A stretch of DNA of 64,000 nucleotides from Bacillus sp. ISL-18 (GTDB taxonomy: Bacteria > Bacillota > Bacilli > Bacillales > Cytobacillaceae): contig NZ_JAGGQG010000010.1 of the NCBI RefSeq assembly GCF_018613415.1, forward strand, positions 829,399 to 893,398, in the 5' to 3' direction. Made by a program: the position numbers and the translations under genes. Positions 34,464-42,890 of the stretch are shown one piece after another. The notes under the pieces are model-generated. The model had not been told where the DNA came from, did not search any database, and saw only the letters and a list, made by a program, of their open reading frames with translations. Every line of letters starts with the position of its first letter. Positions within the stretch are counted from its first letter, which is position 1.

Positions 34464-35480
34464 ATGAAAAAGAGGATGAAATTAAGTTTCTCCTTACTTC
34501 TCATTAGTGTACTTATGATTTCATTGGCGGCTTGTAACAGTGATTCAGTGACCAAAACAAAGAAATTAGAAAAGGTTCGGATTGCCGAAGTGACTCGGTC
34601 CATTTTCTATGCCCCGCAATATGTTGCACTTGCCAAAGGGTTCTTCAAGGAAGAGGGATTAGATGTTACCCTTACAACTACTCCTGGGGGCGATAAGACC
34701 ATGACCACCTTGCTTTCTGGAGGGGCGGACATTGCACTTGTCGGTTCAGAAACATCCATTTATGTTTACGCCCAGGGCTCCAATGATCCGGTGATCAATT
34801 TCGCCCAGCTTACGCAAACGGATGGTACATTCCTTGTAGCAAGAAATAAAATAGACAACTTTTCATGGGATATGTTAAAAGGGAAAACATTCCTTGGTCA
34901 GCGTAAAGGCGGTATGCCGCAAATGGTGGGAGAATTCGTTTTAAAAAAACATGGAATCGATCCCCACAAAGACCTAAACCTCATTCAGAATGTTGATTAT
35001 GCGAATATTGCAAATGCCTTTGCTTCTGGAACAGGCGAATATGTACAGCTATTTGAACCAACAGCAAGTATCTTTGAAAAACAAGGAAAAGGCTATATTG
35101 TTGCTTCCTTCGGTAAGGAATCCGGTCATGTCCCTTATACCACTTTTATGGCCAAACAAAGCTATTTAGAAGAAAATAGTGACACAGTGGATAAATTCAC
35201 CAGAGCAATCTATAAGGCACAGCAGTGGGTGCAAACTCATAGCGCCGAGGAAATCGCCAAAACGGTTACTGCCTATTTTCCGGATACCGATTTAGATATC
35301 ATGACAACGGTCGTAGAGCGTTATAAAAGCCAAGGATCTTTTGCTACAGATCCGATATTGGATGAAGAAGAGTGGAACAATCTTCAAACTATTATGAAGG
35401 AAGCTGGAGAGCTTCCAAAAGAAGTAGATCATAAAACACTTGTTAACACGGAGTTCGCTGAAAAAGTCATTAAAAAATAA
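34464..35480 (+). CDS. ytlA: ABC transporter substrate-binding lipoprotein (YtlA, NMT1/SsuA type)
   Basis: A 338-aa lipoprotein. The signal MKKRMKLSFSLLLISVLMIS leads to the lipobox LAAC near residue 23. The mature part starts VRIAEVTRSIFYAPQYVALAKG, the hallmark of NMT1/SsuA-like binding proteins for small anionic or pyrimidine-type solutes. The ligand is not known, with sulfonates, nitrate and HMP being the family's usual classes. AAAGGAGG precedes the ATG. It heads the ytlA-ytlC-ytlD operon. Confidence 0.88.
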   Translation: MKKRMKLSFSLLLISVLMISLAACNSDSVTKTKKLEKVRIAEVTRSIFYAPQYVALAKGFFKEEGLDVTLTTTPGGDKTMTTLLSGGADIALVGSETSIYVYAQGSNDPVINFAQLTQTDGTFLVARNKIDNFSWDMLKGKTFLGQRKGGMPQMVGEFVLKKHGIDPHKDLNLIQNVDYANIANAFASGTGEYVQLFEPTASIFEKQGKGYIVASFGKESGHVPYTTFMAKQSYLEENSDTVDKFTRAIYKAQQWVQTHSAEEIAKTVTAYFPDTDLDIMTTVVERYKSQGSFATDPILDEEEWNNLQTIMKEAGELPKEVDHKTLVNTEFAEKVIKK

Positions 35481-35501
35481 AAGGAAAGGGTGGCCGTCTT
35501 T

Positions 35502-36278
35502 ATGAGCTTTTTACAAATTCAGCAGATTCATCATACTTATTTAACAAAAGCCTCTGCCACCACGGCCCTCTCCAATGTTTCACTAACGGTTGAGGAGGGA
35601 GAGTTTGTCTCCTTCCTCGGCCCTAGTGGCTGTGGTAAGACTACTTTGCTCTCGATCATTTCCAGCTTACTAAAACCAACCCAAGGGACTGTCCTGTTAG
35701 AAAACAAGCCGGTTTCTACCTCAAAAAATAAGATTGGCTACATGCTCCAGCAGGATTATTTGTTTCCTTGGAAAACAATTGAGGAAAATATCCTATTAGG
35801 CCTTAAATTATCTAAAAGGCTAAATGAACATACCAAATCGTCTGCCCTAAACCTATTAAACCAGATTGGTTTAATCGGTGTCGAGAAACAGCTTCCAAAG
35901 CAGCTTTCAGGCGGGATGAGGCAGCGGGCTGCCCTTGTTCGAACGCTTGCGACCGAGCCGAAACTACTGATGCTTGACGAGCCATTTTCTGCGCTTGATT
36001 ATCAAACCAAGCTTAAGCTTGAAGATTTAGTTTCCCGAACCTTGGATGAGTTCGGAAAAACAGCTATCCTTGTAACGCACGATATTGGAGAAGCCATTGC
36101 GATGAGCGACCGAATCTTTTTATTCTCAGCAAAGCCTGGGAAAATTCACAAAACCTTTGAAATGCCGGAAGATCTAAAGCGGCTGTCTCCCTTTGAAGCA
36201 AGAAATCACGAAGCATTTCAAGGAATTTTCCAATCGATATGGAAGGAGTTGGAGTCGCTTGAGCCAAGAAAAGTATAA
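35502..36278 (+). CDS. ytlC: ABC transporter ATP-binding protein (YtlC)
   Basis: A 258-aa ATPase. Walker A is GPSGCGKTT near residue 40, the Q-loop is in [10 protein letters not shown], the signature is LSGGMRQR, Walker B is [12 protein letters not shown], and the H-loop is VTHD. The order and LSGGMRQR spelling match the SsuB/TauB subfamily. I use the ATG at 35502, because a GTG at 35490 directly abuts the ribosome binding site. It energises uptake with ytlA and ytlD. Confidence 0.9.
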   Translation: MSFLQIQQIHHTYLTKASATTALSNVSLTVEEGEFVSFLGPSGCGKTTLLSIISSLLKPTQGTVLLENKPVSTSKNKIGYMLQQDYLFPWKTIEENILLGLKLSKRLNEHTKSSALNLLNQIGLIGVEKQLPKQLSGGMRQRAALVRTLATEPKLLMLDEPFSALDYQTKLKLEDLVSRTLDEFGKTAILVTHDIGEAIAMSDRIFLFSAKPGKIHKTFEMPEDLKRLSPFEARNHEAFQGIFQSIWKELESLEPRKV

Positions 36279-37065
36279 TATAGAGCTCCTCCATAAAAAT
36301 TATCTTCGATCCTTAACTATTGAAAAAAGATGGGTTCGTTTTTATCAACTGATTATTTTCCTACTCATATTTTTGAGTTGGGAATTTTTAAGCCGGATGC
36401 AGTGGATTGATCCGCTCCTCTTCAGCTCTCCATCTAAAATATGGACTCTTTGTGTTGAGAAAATTCAAGATGGCTCATTAATGACGAATTTAGGTGCCAC
36501 TTTAATGGAAACGATCATTGGCTTTCTTGTCAGCACCCTGCTCGGTGTTATCATAGCAGCCGTACTCTGGTGGTCTCCCATCATTTCCAAAATACTTGAC
36601 CCTTATCTCGTCATTTTTAATGCGATGCCCAAAGTTGCCTTAGGACCGGTCATCATTGTTGCCCTTAGTCCTGGATACACCTCCATTATCGCAAATGGAG
36701 TCATCATTTCGGTGATCATTACGGCGCTTGTTGTGTACTCATCCTTTAAAGAAGTCGATCACAACTATATAAAGGTCCTTCAAACCTTTGGTGCTACTCG
36801 CGTTCAATGTTTTAAAGAAGTGATCCTGCCAGCTAGCTTCCCTGCGATTATTTCAACCTTAAAGGTTAATGTTGGGCTGTCATGGGTTGGGGTAATTGTG
36901 GGAGAATTTCTTGTCTCCACGAAAGGACTTGGATATTTAATTATTTATGGATTCCAAGTATTTAATTTTACACTTGTCTTCTTATCTCTATTGATTATCG
37001 CCGTATTTGCCACCATTATGTATCAGCTCGTCGATCTATTAGAAAAACAATTAATTAAAGAATAG
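36259..37065 (+). CDS. ytlD: ABC transporter permease (YtlD)
   Basis: A BPD_transp_1 permease with about six transmembrane segments. The EAA loop is [21 protein letters not shown] prefer the TTG at 36259, preceded by GGAAGGAG, which overlaps ytlC by 20 nt and gives 268 aa. An ATG at 36193 would give 290 aa but is buried deep in ytlC. The start is therefore uncertain. The SsuC/TauC-type sequence fits its operon partners. Confidence 0.85.
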   Translation: MSQEKYNIELLHKNYLRSLTIEKRWVRFYQLIIFLLIFLSWEFLSRMQWIDPLLFSSPSKIWTLCVEKIQDGSLMTNLGATLMETIIGFLVSTLLGVIIAAVLWWSPIISKILDPYLVIFNAMPKVALGPVIIVALSPGYTSIIANGVIISVIITALVVYSSFKEVDHNYIKVLQTFGATRVQCFKEVILPASFPAIISTLKVNVGLSWVGVIVGEFLVSTKGLGYLIIYGFQVFNFTLVFLSLLIIAVFATIMYQLVDLLEKQLIKE

Positions 37066-37089
37066 CAGGGGCAAACACCTACTGCTATT
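37061..37089. terminator. Hairpin shared by the ends of ytlD and ytkD
   Basis: AATAGCAG and CTGCTATT pair. The stop codons of the two convergent genes (37063-37065 and 37087-37085) lie in the two arms. Flanking T-rich tails are modest. Confidence 0.6.
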
Positions 37090-37564
37090 TCCTTCTCTTT
37101 TTAAGCTGCTGGATATAGTTGATACATTCCCCAATTACTTGATCTTTCATGATAAAGCTGTACTCATCTGCAAAGCGAAGCTCCAATATATTCCCCTCAA
37201 CCGCAACGGGTCCATTTGTTTCATAATAGGCATTGGTTTGCTCTACTCTATCCACCATTCCCCAAAAAACAGCTTTCACGAAAGCTCCTTCTGTGTCATT
37301 CACTTTGTATTCAGCGATCGATTGAAGGTCACCGAGAATTGCCCCAGTTTCTTCAAAGGTCTCTCTTCTAGCCGCCTCTTCAAGGGTTTCTCCATTTTCC
37401 ACTTTTCCGCCAGGAAACTCCAAGCCGCGCATTTTATGATTGGTTAAAAACCAGGAATTTTCAAATTGACAAATCACCAAAACATGCTTAGGCTTCATAT
37501 TAAAGACATTATGACCAAATCGAAGTTCAACCGTATTTCCGTTGCAATCGAAAAACTTTTTCAT
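37085..37564 (-). CDS. ytkD: NUDIX hydrolase, 8-oxo-dGTPase-like (YtkD)
   Basis: A 159-aa Nudix protein. The Nudix box runs from GGKVENGETLEEAA (residue 52) to RRETFEETGA (residue 75), with all its catalytic glutamates. B. subtilis YtkD hydrolyses 8-oxo-dGTP and other nucleoside triphosphates and is linked to oxidative-stress and RNA turnover roles. I start at the ATG at 37564-37562 (MKKFFDCNGN) rather than 27 residues upstream. GGGGCGG precedes it. It is a single gene, convergent with ytlD. Confidence 0.85.
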   Translation of the reverse strand: MKKFFDCNGNTVELRFGHNVFNMKPKHVLVICQFENSWFLTNHKMRGLEFPGGKVENGETLEEAARRETFEETGAILGDLQSIAEYKVNDTEGAFVKAVFWGMVDRVEQTNAYYETNGPVAVEGNILELRFADEYSFIMKDQVIGECINYIQQLKKRRK

Positions 37565-37613
37565 TCTATATCCGCCCCATATATTCTTTAATGATATAAT
37601 TATATAGAAAAAA

Positions 37614-37641
37614 GGAGAATCCTTAAACTTTTGGATTCTCC
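37614..37641 (-). terminator. Terminator of the 107-codon gene at 37650
   Basis: GGAGAATCC and GGATTCTCC arms with a 10-nt loop. On the minus strand a T6 tract follows. Confidence 0.9.
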
Positions 37642-37649
37642 TCACAGGA

Positions 37650-37973
37650 TTACTGATTCTTAGGTAAAATGTTCATGCTTTCAATATGGGTTTTTGCCTC
37701 TTGGTCACCGAGTTGATACAGCATCCCATAAACCTGTTGGATGGTACTATCATACTGGTCATTTTCCCTGTCATAATGGTATTGAACAAACGGGACGTGG
37801 GCTCTAAAGAAGTTCTTCCACTCTGTTGAATAGTTTTGATTAAACAGCTCTCTCAGCTGTGTAATTTCTTCATCAGTTGCTTGAATTTTATAGCTCCAAG
37901 TGGAACTTGAAGCATTAGCGGATATTTGACCGGTTCCTACATCAATAAAGTAGGTTTTCTTTTGTTGATCCAT
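37650..37973 (-). CDS. Conserved hypothetical protein, 107 aa
   Basis: A soluble protein starting MDQQKKTYFIDVGTGQISA, with a central IQATDEEITQLRELFNQNY and a charged C-terminal helix (HVPFVQYHYDREN, IQQVYGMLYQLGD). No catalytic motif is visible. It looks like a family often labelled only as hydrolase in Bacillus genomes, which I cannot justify from sequence. AAAGGGG precedes the ATG. It has its own terminator. Confidence 0.7.
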   Translation of the reverse strand: MDQQKKTYFIDVGTGQISANASSSTWSYKIQATDEEITQLRELFNQNYSTEWKNFFRAHVPFVQYHYDRENDQYDSTIQQVYGMLYQLGDQEAKTHIESMNILPKNQ

Positions 37974-38217
37974 TACTTCATCCCCTTTTACTGTTTAGTA
38001 ATGTACAAATAGAGAAATTTTATTCTTTTTTCACATTTCGACTCATTTTTTAGTGAAGTATCCTATATAATAAACATACAACCAAGAAAACAGATTTTTC
38101 AGTTAATTTATCTTTTGAAAGGCAGGGATGATTTTATTCGTTTATGGGTATTCAATAAGTAGAGTGAATTCATTTTTAGGTCATACAATCCCAAGGTTTT
38201 TACCAGGAGGTGGAAAA

Positions 38218-38475
38218 ATGAAATTAGTCGATGAATTATATGCGATGTATCGAAACAAATTAACCGGTGATGAAGAAGACATTGATATGTTGACATTCGC
38301 TTTTTTAGAAGAGATGTCACACGAAGATTTGCTGGCGTTAATTCAAGAGATGGATAAACAAGAACTTTATGATTTAATGGGTCTCTATCTGATTGAAAGC
38401 TTAAAAGGAAAGTTTGCTCAAGAAGAGTACGGACAGCATCGTACACATACTTATTATCCTAGGAATATACATTGA
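38218..38475 (+). CDS. Small acidic protein (DUF6154-like), 85 aa
   Basis: It starts at the ATG 38218 behind CCAGGAGGTGG. A frame open from 38128 is an extension without family support. The protein is helical and acidic, with MKLVDELYAMYRNKLTGDEE, ALIQEMDKQELYDLMGLYLI and a basic tail. I think it belongs to the DUF6154 group but cannot confirm it. No membrane segment. A strong terminator follows 24 nt later, so it is monocistronic. Confidence 0.7.
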   Translation: MKLVDELYAMYRNKLTGDEEDIDMLTFAFLEEMSHEDLLALIQEMDKQELYDLMGLYLIESLKGKFAQEEYGQHRTHTYYPRNIH

Positions 38476-38496
38476 TTTTACATAACACCTGACAAA

Positions 38497-38526
38497 TTGG
38501 AAGCTGAAACAGCTTCCTTTTTCTTG
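38497..38526 (+). terminator. Terminator after the DUF6154-like gene
   Basis: GGAAGCTG-AAA-CAGCTTCC, a perfect 8-bp stem with a 3-nt loop, followed by TTTTTC. Confidence 0.9.
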
Positions 38527-38585
38527 TTTTTTCAAAAATTTCTTCTTTTTTCATGATACAATGGGTAGAAAGGGAGGAAATTAAT

Positions 38586-38774
38586 ATGTATACGGTATTA
38601 GTGCTAGGGATTATTATCGTTATTGTTGTTTTGCTGCTGGCAGTTACAACTACTTCTAAAGCATATTCCTATAAGCATACAGTTGACTCATTAGAGGATA
38701 ATCCATATAGGGATCAAGAAGAAAAACTACAACAAACAACTAATGAAAATCATGAAAATCAAGATAAACGCTAA
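38586..38774 (+). CDS. ytzI: Small single-pass membrane protein (YtzI-like), 62 aa
   Basis: It starts at ATG 38586 behind GGGAGG. Residues 3-25 form one strongly hydrophobic helix (TVLVLGIIIVIVVLLLAVT), and the rest is a short, charged, probably cytoplasmic tail (DSLEDNPYRDQEEKLQQ). It matches YtzI by size and by its place next to luxS. Function is unknown. Confidence 0.72.
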   Translation: MYTVLVLGIIIVIVVLLLAVTTTSKAYSYKHTVDSLEDNPYRDQEEKLQQTTNENHENQDKR

Positions 38775-38775
38775 A

Positions 38776-38809
38776 AAATTCCTATTCGCAATTGCATAGG
38801 AATTTTTTT
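38776..38809. terminator. Bidirectional terminator between ytzI and luxS
   Basis: AAATTCCTAT and ATAGGAATTT around a 10-nt loop, with T runs on both strands, between convergent genes. Confidence 0.88.
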
Positions 38810-38814
38810 AGGGT

Positions 38815-39288
38815 TTAAGCAAAAACTTGCTTTAAGTCTTCTTTGCTGTGTTCAAGCCAAAAGCGCATTAACCGTTTGGCACCTTCTAAATCATGCAGTT
38901 TAGCTTGGCCGCACTGCCGTTCATTTGCAGCAGGAACCTCAACAATTTCAACTGCATCCTTCATCGTATCTTCTAACAAGTCGATGATTTCCTCAACAGT
39001 TGGTTCCCCGCTAACCACCAAATAATAGCCTGTTTGGCACCCCATTGGCGAAATATCAATGATATCAAAATGGTCATACTTTTCGGAATGCTTGCGAATA
39101 TTAAAAGCAAGCAAATGCTCTAAAGTATGGATGGCATCTGGCTTCATTGCCTGTTTATTAGGCTGACAAAAACGGATATCATATTTATTAACAACACCGT
39201 CACTGCCCACTTTATGAACACCGCAATGTCTAACATATGGGGCTTTAACAGCATTATGATCTAAATCAAAGCTTTCAACTGAAGGCAC
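38815..39288 (-). CDS. luxS: S-ribosylhomocysteine lyase (AI-2 synthesis)
   Basis: The 157-aa enzyme cleaves S-ribosylhomocysteine to homocysteine and DPD, the precursor of autoinducer 2. The metal site is His54 and His58 of HTLEH, plus the cysteine in [12 protein letters not shown] near residue 126. Cys84-type PMGCQTGYY is also present. The start is a GTG at 39288-39286 behind AAAGGAGTGAG, giving the usual [10 protein letters not shown] opening. The frame's upstream ATG adds 13 non-family residues. It belongs to the same SAM recycling cycle as metK. Confidence 0.95.
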   Translation of the reverse strand: MPSVESFDLDHNAVKAPYVRHCGVHKVGSDGVVNKYDIRFCQPNKQAMKPDAIHTLEHLLAFNIRKHSEKYDHFDIIDISPMGCQTGYYLVVSGEPTVEEIIDLLEDTMKDAVEIVEVPAANERQCGQAKLHDLEGAKRLMRFWLEHSKEDLKQVFA

Positions 39289-39437
39289 GTTACTCACTCC
39301 TTTGTGTAATCTCTCTTTACTATACAATAAAACCCGACTAAATACATCACCTTAGTTACATTTAGCATTTTAGACGATTATTACTATTTATGGTATGTTG
39401 TAAGTATGATTCCTGTATGTAAAAGGAGAAAGAATGT

Positions 39438-39665
39438 ATGCTAAAAAAAATCTTTATTGCGCTTATTCGCTTTTATCAAGTGGTCATTTCACCAATCAAA
39501 CCGCCTTCATGCCGATTCTATCCAACCTGTTCCCAATATGGATTAGAAGCCATTCAACGCTTTGGCGTACTAAGAGGCGGCTGGCTGACCATTAAGCGGA
39601 TTTCAAAATGCCATCCCTTTCATCCAGGGGGCGTTGATCCTGTTCCGGAAAAAAAACAGCACTAG
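39438..39665 (+). CDS. yidD: Membrane protein insertion efficiency factor YidD (YtjA)
   Basis: A 75-aa protein with the full family signature: [34 protein letters not shown], and [12 protein letters not shown]. YidD is an amphipathic membrane-associated protein that helps YidC/Sec insertion. The cysteines of [10 protein letters not shown] and SKCHPFHP are conserved. AAAAGGAG precedes the ATG. It ends 2 nt from the convergent carbonic anhydrase gene, with no terminator between. Confidence 0.92.
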   Translation: MLKKIFIALIRFYQVVISPIKPPSCRFYPTCSQYGLEAIQRFGVLRGGWLTIKRISKCHPFHPGGVDPVPEKKQH

Positions 39666-39667
39666 TT

Positions 39668-40240
39668 CTAGTTCTTATAACCGTCTACAATTAAATCTAG
39701 CTTGCCTGTTTTAGGATCAATCACTAAACCGTGAACAGGAACATCGTTAGGCAATAATGGATGATTTTTAATCATATCCACACTGTGCTTGACGCTGTCA
39801 GTTACACTTTCAAATCCTTGCAGCCACTGCTTAATATCAATTCCGGAATATGTAAGAGTGCTTAGTGTTTCTTCCGAAATCCCTCTTTCTTTCATATTCT
39901 CTATCACCGGTTCCGCCTTCATCCCGCTCATACCACAATCGTAATGAGCAACTACCAGAACTTCCTGCGCTTTTAGTTGATATAAAGCAACTAAAATACT
40001 GCGCATGACACTTCCAAACGGATGTGACACCAGTGCTCCAGCGTCCTTAATAATCTTGGCATCCCCATTTCCCAAATTTAATGCTTTAGGCAAAAGCTCT
40101 AATAGTCTGGTATCCATACAAGTTAGGATGACCATCTTTTTGTTTGGAAATTTAGTTGTTTCATACTTCTCGTATTCATGGTTCTCTACAAATTTCTGAT
40201 TGAAGTCTAAAATATCGGTTAATATTGATGAATTGCTCAC
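39668..40240 (-). CDS. ytiB: Beta-carbonic anhydrase (YtiB-like)
   Basis: A 190-aa beta-class carbonic anhydrase. Zinc ligands are Cys41, His99 and Cys102, in CMDTR and AHYDCGMSG, and the catalytic dyad Asp43-Arg45 is intact. It interconverts CO2 and bicarbonate in the cytosol. The start is a GTG at 40240-40238 behind AAAGGTGGG. The position between yidD and the next unit agrees with B. subtilis ytiB. Confidence 0.9.
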   Translation of the reverse strand: MSNSSILTDILDFNQKFVENHEYEKYETTKFPNKKMVILTCMDTRLLELLPKALNLGNGDAKIIKDAGALVSHPFGSVMRSILVALYQLKAQEVLVVAHYDCGMSGMKAEPVIENMKERGISEETLSTLTYSGIDIKQWLQGFESVTDSVKHSVDMIKNHPLLPNDVPVHGLVIDPKTGKLDLIVDGYKN

Positions 40241-40342
40241 CTAAATCCCACCTTTCATATTAAGCATACATAATATGCCTTGTAAGAAACAAATATTATA
40301 CTTGCAATTATACTATTTTTTTTGTAAGATACTAATGGAAAT

Positions 40343-40355
40343 CGGAATCGTTCCG
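40343..40355. promoter_or_regulatory. Palindrome CGGAA-TCG-TTCCG upstream of the zinc lipoprotein gene
   Basis: A perfect 5-bp inverted repeat 51 nt before the Zur-like box. The surrounding AAATCGGAATCGTTCCGTAT resembles the Zur box, with symmetric substitutions. It could be a second operator or a different regulator's site. Confidence 0.35.
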
Positions 40356-40405
40356 TATTATATATTATTTTCTTTTCAGAATTCCAAAAATTTTTAAACA
40401 ATAAA

Positions 40406-40420
40406 TCGTAATAAATCCGA
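40406..40420. promoter_or_regulatory. Zur-like box upstream of the zinc-binding lipoprotein gene
   Basis: TCGTAATAAATCCGA agrees with the Bacillus Zur operator TCGTAATNATTACGA at 12 of the 14 specified positions and has AAA/TTT flanks. It lies 26 nt before the start codon, where binding would block transcription when zinc is plentiful. Confidence 0.6.
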
Positions 40421-40445
40421 TTTAATAGATTATTAAGGAGTAACT

Positions 40446-41378
40446 ATGAAAAAATTCATTCTGATTCTCTCTTTTTTATTGCCAATAAGCCTCATCCTGT
40501 CTGGCTGTACAAATGGAACTAATCAATCGAAAGAAAAGAAAGATCATTTAACCATCTATACAACTGTCTTCCCCTTGCAATATTTTTCAGAAAGAATCGG
40601 CGGAAAATATGTGACTGCAAAAACCATCTATCCTCCCGGAGCTGATGAGCATACTTATGAACCATCTCAAAAAGATATGATGAATTTAGCAGATTCAGAC
40701 TTATTTTTCTATATTGGGCTGGGGTTAGAAGGTTTTGTGGAAAAAGCAAAAGACACTCTAAAAAGTGAAAATGTTAAGCTAGTAGCGACCGCCGCTCACC
40801 TTAAGCTGCCAAAGGACCCCCACTCGGGTAAAAGAGAAGAGCTGGGTACGAATAATGTAAATCCCCATGTTTGGTTAGATCCGGTTTATTGTAAAGAAAT
40901 GGCCGCTGTCATTCGTGATCAATTAGTTAGTAAAATGCCGCAAAACAAAGAATTTTTCAATGAAAATTATGATAAACTTGCTGCTGACCTCGACCATATA
41001 AATACTCAATATGATCAGACCATTTCAAATGCAAAACATAAAAAAATCATGGTCACCCATGCGGCCTTTGGCTATTGGGAAAGCCGTTACGGCCTTGAAC
41101 AAATTAGTATTTCAGGCCTATCTACAACCAATGAGCCCACGCAAAAAGAACTTGAAAATATCATATCGATTGCTGAGCACGAGGGTATACACTATATTCT
41201 TTTTGAACAAAATGTTCAGTCAAACCTTGGTAAAGTTGTCCAAAAGGAAATGGGAGCTAAAGCCCTCCATATTCATAATTTAGCCGTCCTCTCTAAAGAA
41301 AATCTTAAAAATAAAGAAACCTACTTTACTCTCATGAATACGAACTTAAAAATATTGGAAACAGCTTTAAATAATTAA
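40446..41378 (+). CDS. znuA: Zinc ABC transporter substrate-binding lipoprotein (ZnuA/AdcA type), orphan
   Basis: A 310-aa cluster A-I binding protein. Signal MKKFILILSFLLPISLILS ends in the lipobox SGC, with Cys21 to be lipidated. Metal-ligand histidines appear as His69 (GADEHTYEPS), His141 (NPHVWLDP) and His205 (VTHAAFGYW). The acidic/His loop between the first two is short. Zinc is inferred over manganese from the three histidines and the Zur-like operator. No permease or ATPase gene lies next to it, so it presumably feeds a ZnuBC encoded elsewhere. AAGGAG precedes the ATG. Confidence 0.85.
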   Translation: MKKFILILSFLLPISLILSGCTNGTNQSKEKKDHLTIYTTVFPLQYFSERIGGKYVTAKTIYPPGADEHTYEPSQKDMMNLADSDLFFYIGLGLEGFVEKAKDTLKSENVKLVATAAHLKLPKDPHSGKREELGTNNVNPHVWLDPVYCKEMAAVIRDQLVSKMPQNKEFFNENYDKLAADLDHINTQYDQTISNAKHKKIMVTHAAFGYWESRYGLEQISISGLSTTNEPTQKELENIISIAEHEGIHYILFEQNVQSNLGKVVQKEMGAKALHIHNLAVLSKENLKNKETYFTLMNTNLKILETALNN

Positions 41379-41383
41379 CATTC

Positions 41384-41414
41384 GACCTCCTGATTCTTTG
41401 GGAGGTCTTTTTTT
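41384..41414 (+). terminator. Terminator of the zinc lipoprotein gene
   Basis: GACCTCC and GGAGGTC arms with a 10-nt loop, followed by T7. Confidence 0.9.
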
Positions 41415-41513
41415 ATTTTCTAAAATTTATCCTTTTCTTTGGAAATAATTACATAGGAATCTCTTACCTGTAAACAATAAACTCATACGTGTCTAAAGAG
41501 AAGGGAGATCCAT

Positions 41514-42875
41514 ATGAGTGATTTAGTAATTGCAAGGAGTTTATTTGGAACAACAATGGGTTTTCATATTATTTTTGCAACCATTGGCGTTGGGCTGCCT
41601 TTCATGATTTTAACAGCAGAACTCCTCTATCAAAAAACAAAGGATATCGAGTATGTTGTCATGGCTAAAAGATGGACAAAAGCCTTTGCCGTCCTATTAG
41701 GAGTGGGGATACCGACCGGTACTATTGCAGGAACCCAATTATCCTTGCTTTGGCCTGGATTCATGAAAGTTATTGGAATTGTTATGGCCCTTCCCTTTCA
41801 AATTGAGATTTATGCTTTTTTTATTGAGGCTTTATTTATGTCCATTTACGTTTATGCAGCTGAACGAATTGCCCCATGGATGAGGATTGCCAGTTTAGTC
41901 CTTGTGGCAATTGGTGCGATGGGTTCTGCCGTGTTAATCACAAATGTTCATGCATTCGAGGGGACACCCGCTGGCTTTAGGGTTGTGGATGGTAAAATAG
42001 TCGATGTTCACCCATGGGTTGCCTTCTTTAATCCAAGCTTTTTTATCAATGCCGGTCATGTCGCATTTTCAGCCTATACAACCGGAGCGTTTGTCATCGC
42101 GACTGTTTCTGCCTATAAAATGCTTAAATCCGATTTCTCCTCAAGAGTATTTCGATTTCATCGAAAAGCACTAATGTTAAGCCTTGTAATCGGGGGAATC
42201 TTTTCATTATTAACAGCACTAAACGGACATGAAACCGCACAAAGCCTTCATAAATATCAGCCTGAAAAACTTGCGGCTGCAGAAGGGTTATTTGAAACTC
42301 AATCCCATGCTCCACTAGCAATAGGCGGATTTACTGATCGAGAAACAGAAAAGGTAAAGTGGGGAATTGAAGTCCCTTGGGCACTAAGTTTTTTGGCCGG
42401 TAATCGTTTTGATACCGTTGTAAAAGGCCTAAATGATTTTCCAGAAGATGAATGGCCGCCGTTGTTTATCCATACCCTATTTAACGGAATGGTAGGGATT
42501 GGCTCATTACTTATACTCATTTCGTTCATAGGGATTTTTTGGAAGAAGATTGTCAAAAAAGAGAATTTCCCAAGGTGGTTAATGTGGTTGTATGTAGCTT
42601 CAGGTCCACTTGCTGTTCTAAGTATTGAATTCGGTTGGATTTTTGCCTGCACAGGAAGGCAGCCCTGGACGATTTATCGAGTTTTATCCACAAAAGATTC
42701 GGTGACGACTGCCACAAACCTGGGAGTACTATTTATATTGTTTACTGCCGTCTATATCATCTTAGCCTTATCAGTCATCTTTGTCCTGCGTTATTATTTC
42801 AAGAAAAATAAGGTAGAGGATGATCTGAATCGGGCAGAGCAAAAAGGAGTTCCACTGTTTAGTTCAAATTCATAA
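41514..42875 (+). CDS. cydA: Cytochrome bd ubiquinol/menaquinol oxidase subunit I
   Basis: A 453-aa subunit with nine or so transmembrane helices. The haem-ligand histidine is His18 in TTMGFHIIFATIG. The conserved GRQPWTIYRVLST lies near residue 381. The Q-loop is short, as in the cyanide-insensitive (CIO/YthA) branch. The enzyme oxidises menaquinol and reduces O2, and the men genes nearby make its substrate. GAAGGGAG precedes the ATG. It forms an operon with cydB, corresponding to B. subtilis ythAB. Confidence 0.93.
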   Translation: MSDLVIARSLFGTTMGFHIIFATIGVGLPFMILTAELLYQKTKDIEYVVMAKRWTKAFAVLLGVGIPTGTIAGTQLSLLWPGFMKVIGIVMALPFQIEIYAFFIEALFMSIYVYAAERIAPWMRIASLVLVAIGAMGSAVLITNVHAFEGTPAGFRVVDGKIVDVHPWVAFFNPSFFINAGHVAFSAYTTGAFVIATVSAYKMLKSDFSSRVFRFHRKALMLSLVIGGIFSLLTALNGHETAQSLHKYQPEKLAAAEGLFETQSHAPLAIGGFTDRETEKVKWGIEVPWALSFLAGNRFDTVVKGLNDFPEDEWPPLFIHTLFNGMVGIGSLLILISFIGIFWKKIVKKENFPRWLMWLYVASGPLAVLSIEFGWIFACTGRQPWTIYRVLSTKDSVTTATNLGVLFILFTAVYIILALSVIFVLRYYFKKNKVEDDLNRAEQKGVPLFSSNS

Positions 42876-42890
42876 GGAGGTGATCCTGCT

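Noticed and set aside
38128..38217. N-terminal extension of the 85-aa acidic protein
   Set aside because: The CCAGGAGG site and the family-like start are at 38218. The extension has no ribosome binding site.
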